From assembly GCF_017426725.1 (NCBI RefSeq), contig NZ_JAERMS010000008.1, positions 1 through 64,000 of the forward strand: DNA of 64,000 nucleotides. The letters are read 5' to 3'. Of the stretch, positions 8,000 through 18,065 are shown one piece after another. This DNA comes from Prevotella illustrans (GTDB lineage: Bacteria; Bacteroidota; Bacteroidia; Bacteroidales; Bacteroidaceae). The position numbers and the translations under genes were made by a program. The notes under the pieces were generated by a model. It did no database searches and was not told the origin of the DNA. It worked only from the letters and a program-made list of their open reading frames with translations. How positions within the stretch are numbered: position 1 is the first letter of the stretch; each line of letters opens with the position of its first letter.

Positions 8000-10492
8000 A
8001 TGAAAAAAGCTGTTCTCATACTCGCTATATCCATCCTGTCTTCTCTATCACTATCCGCTCAGTCGACCATGACCGACGAACAGGTCATGGCAACCATTAC
8101 GCGCGAACACGCTGCCGGCAAATCGCAGGCACAAATCGTGACCAAGCTAATGCAAAGTGGCGTGGACATCAATCAAATCAGAAGAGTGAAGAAACGCTAT
8201 GAACGGTTGAAGGATAACAAAGGACTGGGGATGCTGGCTGACAAAAACGGCAACCAGGCTGATAACCGCCTGCGCCAAAATAATGGTGAATCCAAGCAGC
8301 AGGCTGCCAAGCAAAAGACTACCACCGATATGCAAATCACGGCCATGCAGGAAAGCGACTTGGACAAGCGGCAGGGGGATATGAAAAATGAACTCAATGG
8401 CATATTACCCACAGATTCCGCCCAACTGTCGGCCGAGCGCAATCGGGAAAACCAGGTATTCGGACGCGACATCTTCAATAATAAACAGCTGAGCTTTGAA
8501 CCCAACATGAACATCGCCACCCCGCAGAACTACCGTTTGGGGCCGGGCGACGCCGTTATCATCGACATCTATGGCGCTTCGCAGAAAACGATAGACGCCA
8601 CGGTGTCGCCCGATGGCGACATCACTGTCGAAGGATTCGGTCCTGTGCAGGTGAGCGGACTGACCGTGGCGCAAGCCAATGCCCGGCTGCGATCTACGCT
8701 TGGCGCCCGCTACAGCAGCAGCAAAGTGAGACTCACCGTCGGACAAACGAAGACCATCACCATCAACGTGATGGGTGAGGTGAAGACTCCCGGCACTTAC
8801 ACGCTGTCGGCTTTCGCCACCGTTTTTCAGGCGCTCTACATGGCCGGAGGCACGAATGATTTGGGAACGTTGCGCAATATAAAAGTATATCGCAACAACC
8901 GACTCGTGACCGTGGTCGACATCTACGACTACATACTGAACGGCAAGATGAGCGGCAACATCCGACTGGCCGATGGCGATGTTATCATCATAGGCCCCTA
9001 TGACAGCTTGGTAAAGATAGAAGGCAAGGTGAAACGCCCTATGTTTTACGAAATGAAGAAGAGCGAAAGCCTCGCCTCGCTGCTGAAGTATGCCGGCGAC
9101 TTCATGGGGAACGCCTATCGAAAGAGCATTCGGGTAAAACGGAAAAACGGACGCGAGTATTCGGTGTTCAATGTAGACGAGTTCGACTTCGGCAATTTCC
9201 GTATAGCCGACGGCGATTCCGTAACCGTAGACTCTATTCTGCCACGCTATAAGAATACGGTAGAAATCAAAGGGGCCGTATTCCGTCCCGGACTTTACAA
9301 CATCGGCAGCCGCATCAACACCGTACGCTCGCTCATCGAACACGCGGAAGGCGTCACCGAGAATGCCTTTACAGCCCATGCCGTGATGCACCGCATGAAA
9401 GAAGACCGCACACTGAGAGTCATACCCATCGACGTGGCCGGCATTCTGAACGGTACGGCGGCCGACATGCCGTTACGCGAGAACGATGTTCTCTTCATTC
9501 CGACACGTAGCGACATGATGCAGGAAAGGACCATTACGATTCACGGTGAGGTGCATTATCCGGGCATATACCGCTATGCCGACGACGAGACGATAGAAGA
9601 CATCGTGCTGCAGGCCGGCGGATTGAAGGACGCCGCGTCTACCATCAAAGTGGACGTGGCCCGCAGGATCAGCAATCCCAAAGCCGTCAAGAACGACAGT
9701 ATAATAGCCCGGACTTATTCATTCAGCCTGAAAGACGGTTTTGTCATCGACGGCGAGCAGGGCTTCAAGCTCATGCCGTATGACGAAGTGTACGTGCGCC
9801 GCAGTCCCGGCTACTCCACGCAGCGTAACATTACGATAGAAGGACAAGCCATGTTTGCCGGCGTTTATACGCTTTCATCAAAAAACGAACGGCTGAGTGA
9901 CGTCATCCGCAAGGCCGGTGGGCTGACCGACCTGGCTTACGTGAAAGGAGCCCGTCTCATCCGACGGACCTCCGCCGATGAGCAGGGGCGCATTCAGACC
10001 GTCACACGCTTGCTTGAGGCACAGGTGGGACAGAAAGACAGTCTGAATGCGGCTATGCTGCAACTGTCGACTTCCTACCCTGTAGGCATTGAACTCGACA
10101 AAGCCATGGCTCATCCGGGCAGCGACTACGATGTCGTGTTGCGCGAAGGCGACCGCGTCATCATTCCCGAATACACGGGTACGGTTAAAATCAGCGGCGA
10201 CGTGATGTACCCCAATACCATCACCTACACCAAGGGTAAGCGTCCGGACTGGTATATCGACCAGGCAGGAGGTTGGGGCAACCGTGCCAAGAAGAGCCGC
10301 ACCTTTATTATATATATGAATGGAACTGTAGCCCGCGTAAGTCACAACGCCAAGGTACAACCCGGTTGCGAAATCGTCGTGCCCAGTAAGCCTAAATCCA
10401 ACGGTAACACGCTGGGCCAATGGCTCGGAATCGGCTCCAGCGTCGCCAGTATTGCCGCCATGATCGCGACGATAGCGAACCTGACAAAATAG
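8000..10492 (+). CDS. SLBB-domain polysaccharide export protein (Wza-like)
   Basis: This is a probable outer-membrane export component for the polysaccharide. The 830-residue protein has a signal peptide (residues 1-20, ending SLSAQ) with no lipobox cysteine. A poly-export domain begins at YRLGPGDAVIIDIYG (about 178). About six SLBB-like repeats follow, each marked by a phrase such as GEVKTPGTY, GKVKRPMFY, GAVFRPGLY, GEVHYPGIY, GQAMFAGVY or GDVMYPNTI, with an AGG turn. A hydrophobic stretch is near the C-terminus. It is more than twice the length of E. coli Wza (about 380 residues), with extra SLBB units as seen in other Bacteroidetes. It lies 21 bp after the priming transferase. Confidence 0.9.
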   Translation: MKKAVLILAISILSSLSLSAQSTMTDEQVMATITREHAAGKSQAQIVTKLMQSGVDINQIRRVKKRYERLKDNKGLGMLADKNGNQADNRLRQNNGESKQQAAKQKTTTDMQITAMQESDLDKRQGDMKNELNGILPTDSAQLSAERNRENQVFGRDIFNNKQLSFEPNMNIATPQNYRLGPGDAVIIDIYGASQKTIDATVSPDGDITVEGFGPVQVSGLTVAQANARLRSTLGARYSSSKVRLTVGQTKTITINVMGEVKTPGTYTLSAFATVFQALYMAGGTNDLGTLRNIKVYRNNRLVTVVDIYDYILNGKMSGNIRLADGDVIIIGPYDSLVKIEGKVKRPMFYEMKKSESLASLLKYAGDFMGNAYRKSIRVKRKNGREYSVFNVDEFDFGNFRIADGDSVTVDSILPRYKNTVEIKGAVFRPGLYNIGSRINTVRSLIEHAEGVTENAFTAHAVMHRMKEDRTLRVIPIDVAGILNGTAADMPLRENDVLFIPTRSDMMQERTITIHGEVHYPGIYRYADDETIEDIVLQAGGLKDAASTIKVDVARRISNPKAVKNDSIIARTYSFSLKDGFVIDGEQGFKLMPYDEVYVRRSPGYSTQRNITIEGQAMFAGVYTLSSKNERLSDVIRKAGGLTDLAYVKGARLIRRTSADEQGRIQTVTRLLEAQVGQKDSLNAAMLQLSTSYPVGIELDKAMAHPGSDYDVVLREGDRVIIPEYTGTVKISGDVMYPNTITYTKGKRPDWYIDQAGGWGNRAKKSRTFIIYMNGTVARVSHNAKVQPGCEIVVPSKPKSNGNTLGQWLGIGSSVASIAAMIATIANLTK

Positions 10493-10533
10493 GGAAACGT
10501 TAACAAAACTTTATTTTTAAAAAGTTAAAAAGG

Positions 10534-11574
10534 ATGGATACTAAAGAAGACAAGATAGACCTGTTGCAAATATTCAGAACGTTATGGTCTCAGAAGAAAA
10601 TGTTTTTTATAGCATGGGGGATATCCATTATTGCAGGTATTATCGTTGCGTTCAGCATTCCTAAAACATATACTACCGACGTTATACTTGCTCCCGAAAT
10701 CAGCAATGGTAGCGGATTATCGCAGAATCTTACAGACCTTGCATCCATGGTCGGCGTCAATATCGGCAAGGAAACAGGTTCATCCGTTGACGCAATCTAT
10801 CCCGAGATATATCCGAAAATCATCAGTTCCAGTCCATTCACTATTGGTTTGTTTGATGTAAAGGTAACCTCTTTGGACTCTTCCATAAAAGATCTTACAT
10901 TATACAATTATCTAAAAACCAGACAAAAGACCACATGGTGGGATAAACTAACTGGTGGTTTCATATCGATTTTCAAACACACACGCACAAAAGTATATAC
11001 AGGAAAAGCCATTAATCTCTTCCAGCTTACAGAAGAACAAGATGATATTGTGAAGAAAATTAATCATATGCTGAAATGCAGTGTTGATAAAAAAAATAGT
11101 TTGATAACCATTTCCGTAACAGCCCAGGATCCAAAAATATCGGCAATGATGGCGGATTCCGTTCAACAACGATTGCAAGAATATGTCATTGCGTATCGAA
11201 CGAAGAAGGCCCGAAACGATTTGGAATATGCCGAAAAACTTGTCAGAGAAGCAAAAGCAGAATACACGAGGTCACAACAGAGATATGCAGCTTATGCCGA
11301 TACCAACGAAGACGTCGTGATGGTTTCTTTTCGTACCAAGCAAGATGAGATGGAAAACAACATGCAACTGAGATACAACATCTATAACCAGTTGGTACAG
11401 CAGGTGCAAGTTGCCAGGGCAAAAGTTCAGGAGCGTACTCCCGCATTCACACAGATACAGCCTGCATCTGTTCCCTTGAAGAAATCAGGTCCAAAGAGAA
11501 TATCAATACTTCTGGGCTTTACCTTCATTGCGACAGTTCTCACAAGTTTCCGGATAATCTTCAAAGCTTCGTAA
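10534..11574 (+). CDS. Wzz-type polysaccharide chain-length determinant
   Basis: This inner-membrane co-polymerase sets the length of the polysaccharide. The 346-residue protein has a first membrane helix near residues 24-44, a long periplasmic part with a coiled coil around 220-300, a proline-containing motif (PASVPLKKSGPKR) and a second helix at about 322-342. No tyrosine-kinase domain follows, so it is a Wzz rather than a Wzc protein, and no separate kinase is encoded nearby. Its base composition is clearly more AT-rich than the export gene just upstream. Confidence 0.88.
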   Translation: MDTKEDKIDLLQIFRTLWSQKKMFFIAWGISIIAGIIVAFSIPKTYTTDVILAPEISNGSGLSQNLTDLASMVGVNIGKETGSSVDAIYPEIYPKIISSSPFTIGLFDVKVTSLDSSIKDLTLYNYLKTRQKTTWWDKLTGGFISIFKHTRTKVYTGKAINLFQLTEEQDDIVKKINHMLKCSVDKKNSLITISVTAQDPKISAMMADSVQQRLQEYVIAYRTKKARNDLEYAEKLVREAKAEYTRSQQRYAAYADTNEDVVMVSFRTKQDEMENNMQLRYNIYNQLVQQVQVARAKVQERTPAFTQIQPASVPLKKSGPKRISILLGFTFIATVLTSFRIIFKAS

Positions 11575-11592
11575 AAAAACCGATAACCGATA

Positions 11593-12717
11593 ATGTATCT
11601 TATTACAATTCTCCTTCTATCGGTCTTCGCATATATAGAAGTTTTTAATCGCGAAACCATTGAGAAATATAAAGTACCGTTCGCATTCTTCTGCTTTATA
11701 TTTCTAGTCATTCATGATGGTTTCAGATGGGAAACGGGCTCTGACTGGACTGCATACCTACAGGCATTTGAAAACTTCTGGAACGACAATAACGGCAGCT
11801 ACACAGGGGCTTTTGAATCCGGATATATGTTGTTGATGGGAGGAATTAGGCTACTGACAGAAGATTATAGCGTTTATTTAGTCATCCATGCCCTTCTTTT
11901 CTACTCTATTTTCTTCTATGTAATTTTCAAGATTTCGGACTATCCATTTATTTCCCTGTTACTATTCTACATGCTAACGGTTCCTTTCATGGGAATGAAC
12001 CGCCAATTCTTAGCAATGGCTATATTCGCGATTTCATTACTATACCAGCAAAAAGGAGAATGGAAAATGGCTTTGTTACTAATATTGTTGGCGACTTTAT
12101 TTCACAGAACAGCCTTTCTTGCCCTCCCAACATTGCTTTTAGGACACAAAATACAGAGGAGATATATTTTGATAGGTTATATTCTGTGTCTTATCATAAC
12201 CATGTCAAGCATTATCAATACATTTGGTAACGAATTGGCGCTACTGACAGGAACAGACAGTGTATCTGGAGAGAAAATAGAAATCTATACAAATCAAGAT
12301 ACAGAGACGAACTTCATGATAACCATCCTATCGTTTCTACGGAAGATGATATGGCTTGTCTTATTATTTCTTTTTGACAAGAAAGTTGACAAGGGATGCA
12401 ATGAGCGTAAATATACACTGCTATTAAATCTCTATATCATCAGTACGATGTCTTATCTGGTGTTTAATGGTACCGTACTTCAGATTATTGTAGCTCGCGG
12501 CCTGCTCTATTACAATTTGGCGGAAATGTTTATAATACCCTATGCGATCAGTATTTTCAAAAATAACTACGGCAAATTATTTTTAATGCTACTACTTTCC
12601 CTATACTGTACCATAAACATCTATAAGGGTTTTTCGAACTACGGAGAAGGCAATGATTATTTTGAGCCTTATAAGGGTTTATTTATCAATACGAATTATG
12701 AGCGGAAATACATATAA
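11593..12717 (+). CDS. EpsG-family membrane protein, probable Wzy repeat-unit polymerase
   Basis: The 374-residue protein has about ten or more membrane helices. Its N-terminal region HDGFRWETGSDWTAYLQAFENFW fits the EpsG/Wzy-like family, whose members join lipid-linked repeat units in the periplasm. No other polymerase candidate is present in the locus, and the position between Wzz and the glycosyltransferases fits. The gene is AT-rich. Its last 20 bases overlap the next gene. The family is recognised from motif and topology only, since Wzy proteins are poorly conserved. Confidence 0.8.
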   Translation: MYLITILLLSVFAYIEVFNRETIEKYKVPFAFFCFIFLVIHDGFRWETGSDWTAYLQAFENFWNDNNGSYTGAFESGYMLLMGGIRLLTEDYSVYLVIHALLFYSIFFYVIFKISDYPFISLLLFYMLTVPFMGMNRQFLAMAIFAISLLYQQKGEWKMALLLILLATLFHRTAFLALPTLLLGHKIQRRYILIGYILCLIITMSSIINTFGNELALLTGTDSVSGEKIEIYTNQDTETNFMITILSFLRKMIWLVLLFLFDKKVDKGCNERKYTLLLNLYIISTMSYLVFNGTVLQIIVARGLLYYNLAEMFIIPYAISIFKNNYGKLFLMLLLSLYCTINIYKGFSNYGEGNDYFEPYKGLFINTNYERKYI

Positions 12718-13690
12718 TATTACATTCTTAATGCGAAACAGATTGTCGGGATTCAGCATTCACAAGGTATTCCGTCCTGTTATTGCGCAGTTTGACAATG
12801 CAGCCGTAATAGAAGCTCCACGCCATAGGGCCACCCCGATAAGTATCCTATACAACCTGATATGGATTAGAAATCATGTGAAGGGAAACGGAGTTATTCA
12901 CATGACAGGAGGGCCACACTATTTTCTTTTGGCATTAAAGGGAAAGAGGAATATTTTAACCATCCATGATTTGGTGCTGCTCCATAATTCAACGGGGCTG
13001 AAACATGCCATCTATAAACAACTGTGGTTTCAACTTCCAATCAGATATGCCAAAGCCGTCACGTGCATATCGGAAACCGTAGCAAAGGATTTAAGTACGA
13101 ATTTTACTATGCCCAAAGAGAAAATACATATTATATATAACGCTGTAGACACCAATTTCAGATATACGGAAAAGGCATTTAATAGCAATAATCCAAGAAT
13201 ATTACATGTCGGTACCACATGGAACAAAAACTTGGAAAGGGTCATAAAGGCTTTGATAGGAGTTCCCTGTACATTGGTAATTATCGGAGCGATTGATAAG
13301 CATATTCAAACTATATTAGAAACAAATAATATCATTTATATACAAAAGCAAAATATCAGTGATGCAATGCTTCGAAAAGAATACGAACTTGCTGACATCG
13401 TATCATTTCCTTCTATTTACGAGGGCTTCGGTATGCCGATTGTCGAGGGGCAAGCCGTGGGCCGTCCAGTATTAACATCCAACATAGCCCCCATGACAGA
13501 AATTGCGAACGGTGGCGCCTGTTTGGTTGACCCTACAGACGAGACTTCAATTAAGAACGGTTTTTTAAAAATTATACAAGACGAAACATTCCGCCAACAA
13601 CTGATTCGGGCAGGAAAGGAAAATATAAAAAGGTTTTCTGTAGAAAAGATTACAAAGCAATATAAGGACTTATACACAAGCTTACTATGA
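12698..13690 (+). CDS. GT4-family glycosyltransferase
   Basis: This cytoplasmic transferase adds one sugar to the lipid-linked repeat unit. The 330-residue protein starts at 12698 (MSGNTYNITFLMRN). An in-frame ATG at 12653 would add 15 residues and lies deeper within the polymerase gene, so it is less likely. The C-terminal half has the nucleotide-sugar binding domain with LHVGTTWNKNLERVIKA, and the E-x7-E type motif YEGFGMPIVEGQAVGRPV. Donor and acceptor are unknown. It overlaps the polymerase by 20 bases and the next transferase by four (ATGA). Confidence 0.88.
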   Translation: MSGNTYNITFLMRNRLSGFSIHKVFRPVIAQFDNAAVIEAPRHRATPISILYNLIWIRNHVKGNGVIHMTGGPHYFLLALKGKRNILTIHDLVLLHNSTGLKHAIYKQLWFQLPIRYAKAVTCISETVAKDLSTNFTMPKEKIHIIYNAVDTNFRYTEKAFNSNNPRILHVGTTWNKNLERVIKALIGVPCTLVIIGAIDKHIQTILETNNIIYIQKQNISDAMLRKEYELADIVSFPSIYEGFGMPIVEGQAVGRPVLTSNIAPMTEIANGGACLVDPTDETSIKNGFLKIIQDETFRQQLIRAGKENIKRFSVEKITKQYKDLYTSLL

Positions 13691-14754
13691 GAATCGTATA
13701 TGACAATATTATATTTACTTGGCAACAATCAGGTGGAATATCGGTTGTATGGGGGCATTTATTGAAACGCATGCTCAAAACGAGTTTCAACGTAACGTGT
13801 ATCGAATATTCCGGAACAGAGCGGAATATCACACGTAAGACGCTGAATATTCCCTCAAAGCTGATAGACAAGAGAAGTAATTTCGCCTTTAAAATTAGGC
13901 GATATTTGAATCCTATTATTAAAATTAAAGAGCCTTTTATCTTCCATAGTAGCTACTTCAGAACCTGTCATAATAAACAAGCAATCAACGTAACAACGGT
14001 TCATGATTTTACTTATGAACTGTTTGAGACGAATCTACTGAAGAAATTACTGCATTGTTGGCAAAAGCACAGAGCCATCCGCCATTCAGACTGTATTGTA
14101 TGTGTATCCTATAACACTCGAAACGATTTGTTACGCTTTCTTCCTGATGTAGATCCTGCTAAGATACATGTCATTTACAATGGCGTCGACGAGGCCTTTC
14201 GCCCTTTGCCAGATATTCAAAAGAAGAATTATGTATTATTTGTTGGACAACGTAAGGGATACAAAAACTTTGAATCCATACTACATCCACTTGCCAAAGC
14301 AAATTTACCATTGGTTATTGTTGGTAAACCACTGACAGAAAAAGAAAAGAAAAAGCTTGTTGCTGTAGGAATAAAATACCATTATATCGGGACGATAAGT
14401 AACCAAGAGCTCAACAAACGCTATAATGAAGCCCTGTGCCTGCTTTATCCCTCTTCGTATGAAGGATTCGGATTACCTGTCATTGAGGCCCAGCGTGCAG
14501 GCTGTCCAGTCATTGCAAAAGAAGGCTCGTCTATCACGGAGATTATTGGCGATACGAGACTACTGCTCCATCATGTTTCAAAAGAAGAGATTTTAGCCAA
14601 GCTTCTTTTATTAAAGGAATCCAAGCTTTATCAGGACTTTGTCGACAAAGGACTACAAAACTCACAGAAATATACATGGGATTTAATGACAAAAGGCTAT
14701 TTGAAGTTATATGAAAGTATATGTAAATTTAATTTAGAAAATAATTTAATATGA
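13687..14754 (+). CDS. GT4-family glycosyltransferase
   Basis: This is a second retaining GT-B transferase of 355 residues. It has an N-terminal acceptor domain beginning MRIVYDNIIFTWQQSGGISVVWG, the nucleotide-binding segment VLFVGQRKGYKNFESIL, and the motif YEGFGLPVIEAQRAGCPV near residue 255. It is related in layout to its upstream neighbour but not a recent duplicate. It is coupled to both neighbours by ATGA overlaps, which implies a single translation unit in the capsule operon. Confidence 0.88.
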   Translation: MRIVYDNIIFTWQQSGGISVVWGHLLKRMLKTSFNVTCIEYSGTERNITRKTLNIPSKLIDKRSNFAFKIRRYLNPIIKIKEPFIFHSSYFRTCHNKQAINVTTVHDFTYELFETNLLKKLLHCWQKHRAIRHSDCIVCVSYNTRNDLLRFLPDVDPAKIHVIYNGVDEAFRPLPDIQKKNYVLFVGQRKGYKNFESILHPLAKANLPLVIVGKPLTEKEKKKLVAVGIKYHYIGTISNQELNKRYNEALCLLYPSSYEGFGLPVIEAQRAGCPVIAKEGSSITEIIGDTRLLLHHVSKEEILAKLLLLKESKLYQDFVDKGLQNSQKYTWDLMTKGYLKLYESICKFNLENNLI

Positions 14755-15755
14755 GAATTGCTATCATTGGTTCAAAGGGATATGATTCCATGGAATACAA
14801 CCTTTGGGACGCCTGCCTACATATTGGTCATGAAGCAGCCATCTTCGATCTCCATGATTATCTATTCACGAAGAATAAATATGGAATCAAAGCAGATGAA
14901 CTCATGAGGAAATATTCTGATTATTATGATCAAAAGATTTTTCGTAAAATAGCTCAAAAAGTAATAGATTGGCAACCGGAACTTGTCATCTGCGTATATA
15001 GATTCATACATCCGACGCTGATTTCTACGATCAAGACAGAAACAAAGAGCAGAATCATTCATATAAATCCTGACGCCATTACTACATTTGAATATCAACA
15101 GGTATTTATGTCAGATTATGATGCTTGGTTTACTAAAGATCCATATATCGTCAACTTCATGAGAAAAAATATGAAGTTAAATGCCATTCTGTATTATGAA
15201 GCTTTCAATCAAAGGATTCATAAAAAACCCAACAAGCCCAAACAAGACGCAGAATCTGAAGCTAATATAGATGTCATGACCTATGGCACGATATATCCAT
15301 ATCGCTCAAAAATGCTTAAACACATTCTTGACGCAAATATCAAATTAAGTATATATGGCATAAGACCCAATCGCTTTTATGACCATTCGTTAGATAGAGC
15401 TTTTAAAAACAAGTATATTATGGGGTGCGAGAAGGCCGCATTACTATATGGGGCGAAGATTGTATTTAACCAAATGCACTATGCTGAGATTGAATCTGTA
15501 AATTGTAGATTCTTTGAAGCCAATGGTTGTGGCGCTTTCCAATTGGTAGATTACCGTCCTATTCTTCATAAGCTTCTACCCATTAATCCAGAGCTCGTCA
15601 GCTTTAAGGGCATTGACGAAGGTATAGACAAGATAAAATACTATTTGAAACATCCTCAGGAACGATACGAACTCTCTGGAAAGATACATCGATATACTAT
15701 AGAACGATTCAGTTATGATCACCTCATACAATACATATTAAAGAGTATAAGCTAA
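14751..15755 (+). CDS. CgeB-like glycosyltransferase family protein
   Basis: The 334-residue protein opens with MRIAIIGSKGYDSMEYNLWDAC and carries a C-terminal segment (NCRFFEANGCGAFQLVDYRP, then LVSFKGIDEGIDKIKYYL) typical of CgeB/DUF3880-type transferases, which resemble GT-B enzymes. The probable role is a third sugar transfer for the repeat unit. It overlaps the preceding gene by ATGA, and the flippase follows 25 bp later. It is among the most AT-rich genes of the locus. Confidence 0.75.
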   Translation: MRIAIIGSKGYDSMEYNLWDACLHIGHEAAIFDLHDYLFTKNKYGIKADELMRKYSDYYDQKIFRKIAQKVIDWQPELVICVYRFIHPTLISTIKTETKSRIIHINPDAITTFEYQQVFMSDYDAWFTKDPYIVNFMRKNMKLNAILYYEAFNQRIHKKPNKPKQDAESEANIDVMTYGTIYPYRSKMLKHILDANIKLSIYGIRPNRFYDHSLDRAFKNKYIMGCEKAALLYGAKIVFNQMHYAEIESVNCRFFEANGCGAFQLVDYRPILHKLLPINPELVSFKGIDEGIDKIKYYLKHPQERYELSGKIHRYTIERFSYDHLIQYILKSIS

Positions 15756-15780
15756 GAAGACAAGAATAAGAAAAACAAGT

Positions 15781-17301
15781 ATGGACAACTATCATTCTAC
15801 CATCGCCAAAAATACATTATTCCTTTATCTAAGAATGGGAATTGTAATGCTTGTGACGCTATACACTTCAAGGATTGTACTGCGTGCATTAGGGGTTGTA
15901 GATTACGGACTTTTTAATGTCGTCGGCGGTGTTGTCACTATATTTTTGTTTTTCAATATGGCTCTCAGCGCAGCCACAGCACGCTACCTCGCTTATGAAT
16001 TAGGAAGAGGGAATCAACAGAAATTGAATCAGATATTCTCAACATCCCTAAATCTTCACATAGGGTTGGCTATTATATTGCTTTTTATTCTTCAAACCAT
16101 TGGTCTATGGTTTGTTTCTACACAAATGGTTATTCCTTCCCATCGTTTTCATGCAGCCATGTGGGTATACCAGTTCAGTATTTTTACAATGATATTTACG
16201 GTTACACAAGTACCCTACAATGCCTCTCTAATTGCCCACGAGAACATGAAAATATACGCATACATAGGACTATTAGAAGCCTTGATGATTCTTGTGATTG
16301 GTTATTTGATCCAATTGTCCCCGATAGACAGACTTATATTCTATGCAGCAGGACTGATGGCAGAGAAAATCCTTGTCCAGCTTTTTTTAAGATATTACAC
16401 GCTCAGAAAATATAAAGAATGCCGTTTCAGATTCATCAAATCGAAGAAAATATATACCGAACTGCTATCCTATTCTACTTGGGAACTGATTGGTAGTTTA
16501 TCGTATGCTGGCCAGACACAAGGTATCAACATTATATTGAATCTCTTTTTCGGCCCTATCGTTAATGCCGCACGTGCCATTAGCGTACAAGCCCAAGTTG
16601 CCTGCAATACGCTGATTGGCAATTTTCTGACTGCTCCGGAACCACGGATCGTGAAATTCTATTCAGAAGGCAAGAAAGAAGAAACCTTTAATTTGACTTT
16701 CACTGTCGGGAAATACGCTTTTGTTCTCATCTTATTAATCGTCGCACCTGCAACCGCAGAGATCAACTATCTGCTCAACCTTTGGTTGGGTACTCATTCT
16801 TATCCTTCCGAAACTGCCACGTTTACCATCATCATCTTATATTCTGCCTTAGTCCAGACTCTCACACAATCTTTACTGATTGTTTTCAGGGCCATTGGAA
16901 AGATTAGAGAAGGTAACTGCTATAGCGGTATCATTATGCTACTGTCACTAATTATTGTATATATAACCCTCAAACTTGGTTTTCCTGCATACAGTGCTTT
17001 TTGGGAAATTCTTCTTGCCAATATCATCTCATTCTTCGTCTATCTATTTTTCACTTGGAGATATGAGCATTTTAATATCAAACGTTATTTGTTAAAGACC
17101 ATCAGTCCACTGATGGCCATCACATTCGTCTCCTGTATGCTTTCATTTCTGCTCAAACATACGATGAACGCTTCGTTTGTTCGAGTTATTTATAACTTTA
17201 TTGTCAGCGACTTGGCTATTATCGGGTTTACATGGTTATTTCTTTTACAAAAGAAAGAGAAGATGATACTGATTCGGAAACTACGTCAACTATGGAAATA
17301 A
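15781..17301 (+). CDS. Wzx-type repeat-unit flippase
   Basis: The 506-residue integral membrane protein is of the MOP exporter superfamily, with about 14 predicted helices. It would flip undecaprenyl-linked repeat units across the inner membrane for polymerisation. The N-terminus (NTLFLYLRMGIVMLVTLYTSRIVLRALG) is typical of Bacteroidetes capsule flippases. It is the last rightward gene of the locus and meets the leftward GT2 gene with only four bases between the stop codons, so no separate terminator is possible there. Confidence 0.9.
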   Translation: MDNYHSTIAKNTLFLYLRMGIVMLVTLYTSRIVLRALGVVDYGLFNVVGGVVTIFLFFNMALSAATARYLAYELGRGNQQKLNQIFSTSLNLHIGLAIILLFILQTIGLWFVSTQMVIPSHRFHAAMWVYQFSIFTMIFTVTQVPYNASLIAHENMKIYAYIGLLEALMILVIGYLIQLSPIDRLIFYAAGLMAEKILVQLFLRYYTLRKYKECRFRFIKSKKIYTELLSYSTWELIGSLSYAGQTQGINIILNLFFGPIVNAARAISVQAQVACNTLIGNFLTAPEPRIVKFYSEGKKEETFNLTFTVGKYAFVLILLIVAPATAEINYLLNLWLGTHSYPSETATFTIIILYSALVQTLTQSLLIVFRAIGKIREGNCYSGIIMLLSLIIVYITLKLGFPAYSAFWEILLANIISFFVYLFFTWRYEHFNIKRYLLKTISPLMAITFVSCMLSFLLKHTMNASFVRVIYNFIVSDLAIIGFTWLFLLQKKEKMILIRKLRQLWK

Positions 17302-17305
17302 ATGG

Positions 17306-18064
17306 CTATCCGAATCTATATTCCCATATTTTATACAAATATTTTAAAGCAATAAACAACCTATTCGTATAGATACCATTTTCCTTACATGCCCGTACAT
17401 CTTCTTTGACGAGTGTCCATCGGCTTCGAATACCTCTGGTACTGACACCTCCCATTCGCATCGTAACAAAGTCTAGAGATAGGTAATGATATCTAATTCT
17501 TCGGCGTTTGAATAGTCGCACCATCATTTCAAAATCCGATCCTATCATATAATCCGTACTATATTCACCTACTTCTTTGTATAACTGATGTTTTAAATAT
17601 AACGACGGATGAGCCGGCATAAATCCAAATCTTAACCAAAAGGGTCGGAAAGCCTTAGAAGAGTAATAACGAACTACTCTATCAGGTTGACCGTCATAGA
17701 TAAAATGAATATCACCAAAAACAGCGTCAATGTCATATTGTGTAAATTCTGCTACAACCTTGAAAATTACATCACTGCTTGTAAAGTAATCATCAGAATT
17801 TAATATTCCCACGACATCCCCTGTAGCCATGGCTATTCCCTTATTCATTGCATCATAAATGCCTTTGTCAGGTTCGGAAATATATTTCAAACGACCATTA
17901 AACCGATCTTCAAGGCTCTGAATAATTTCTATCGTACCATCACTGGATAGACCATCTACAATAATATACTCTATATCTTTATAGGTTTGAGCCAGCACAG
18001 AACACATCGTATCCAATATTGTTTTGGCACTATTATAGGTCACCGTGATAACAGACACTTTCAT
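17306..18064 (-). CDS. GT2-family glycosyltransferase
   Basis: This is an inverting GT-A transferase of 252 residues. It shows the front motif VSVITVTYNSAKTI, then IIVDGLSSDGT and the metal-binding NSDDYF at about residue 91, with GSDFEMMVRLF later. It probably adds a sugar to the surface glycan made by the adjacent locus, although it is transcribed in the opposite direction. It is the last gene of a leftward group with the lipocalin-like gene (1-bp gap) and wzi. Like the capsule genes it is AT-rich, so it may belong to the exchanged segment. Confidence 0.9.
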   Translation of the reverse strand: MKVSVITVTYNSAKTILDTMCSVLAQTYKDIEYIIVDGLSSDGTIEIIQSLEDRFNGRLKYISEPDKGIYDAMNKGIAMATGDVVGILNSDDYFTSSDVIFKVVAEFTQYDIDAVFGDIHFIYDGQPDRVVRYYSSKAFRPFWLRFGFMPAHPSLYLKHQLYKEVGEYSTDYMIGSDFEMMVRLFKRRRIRYHYLSLDFVTMRMGGVSTRGIRSRWTLVKEDVRACKENGIYTNRLFIALKYLYKIWEYRFG

Positions 18065-18065
18065 A

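Noticed and set aside
8405..9391. Long minus-strand reading frame opposite the export gene
   Set aside because: It is a shadow of a GC-rich coding region. The plus-strand frame has clear SLBB motifs and a signal peptide, while this one has no recognisable features.
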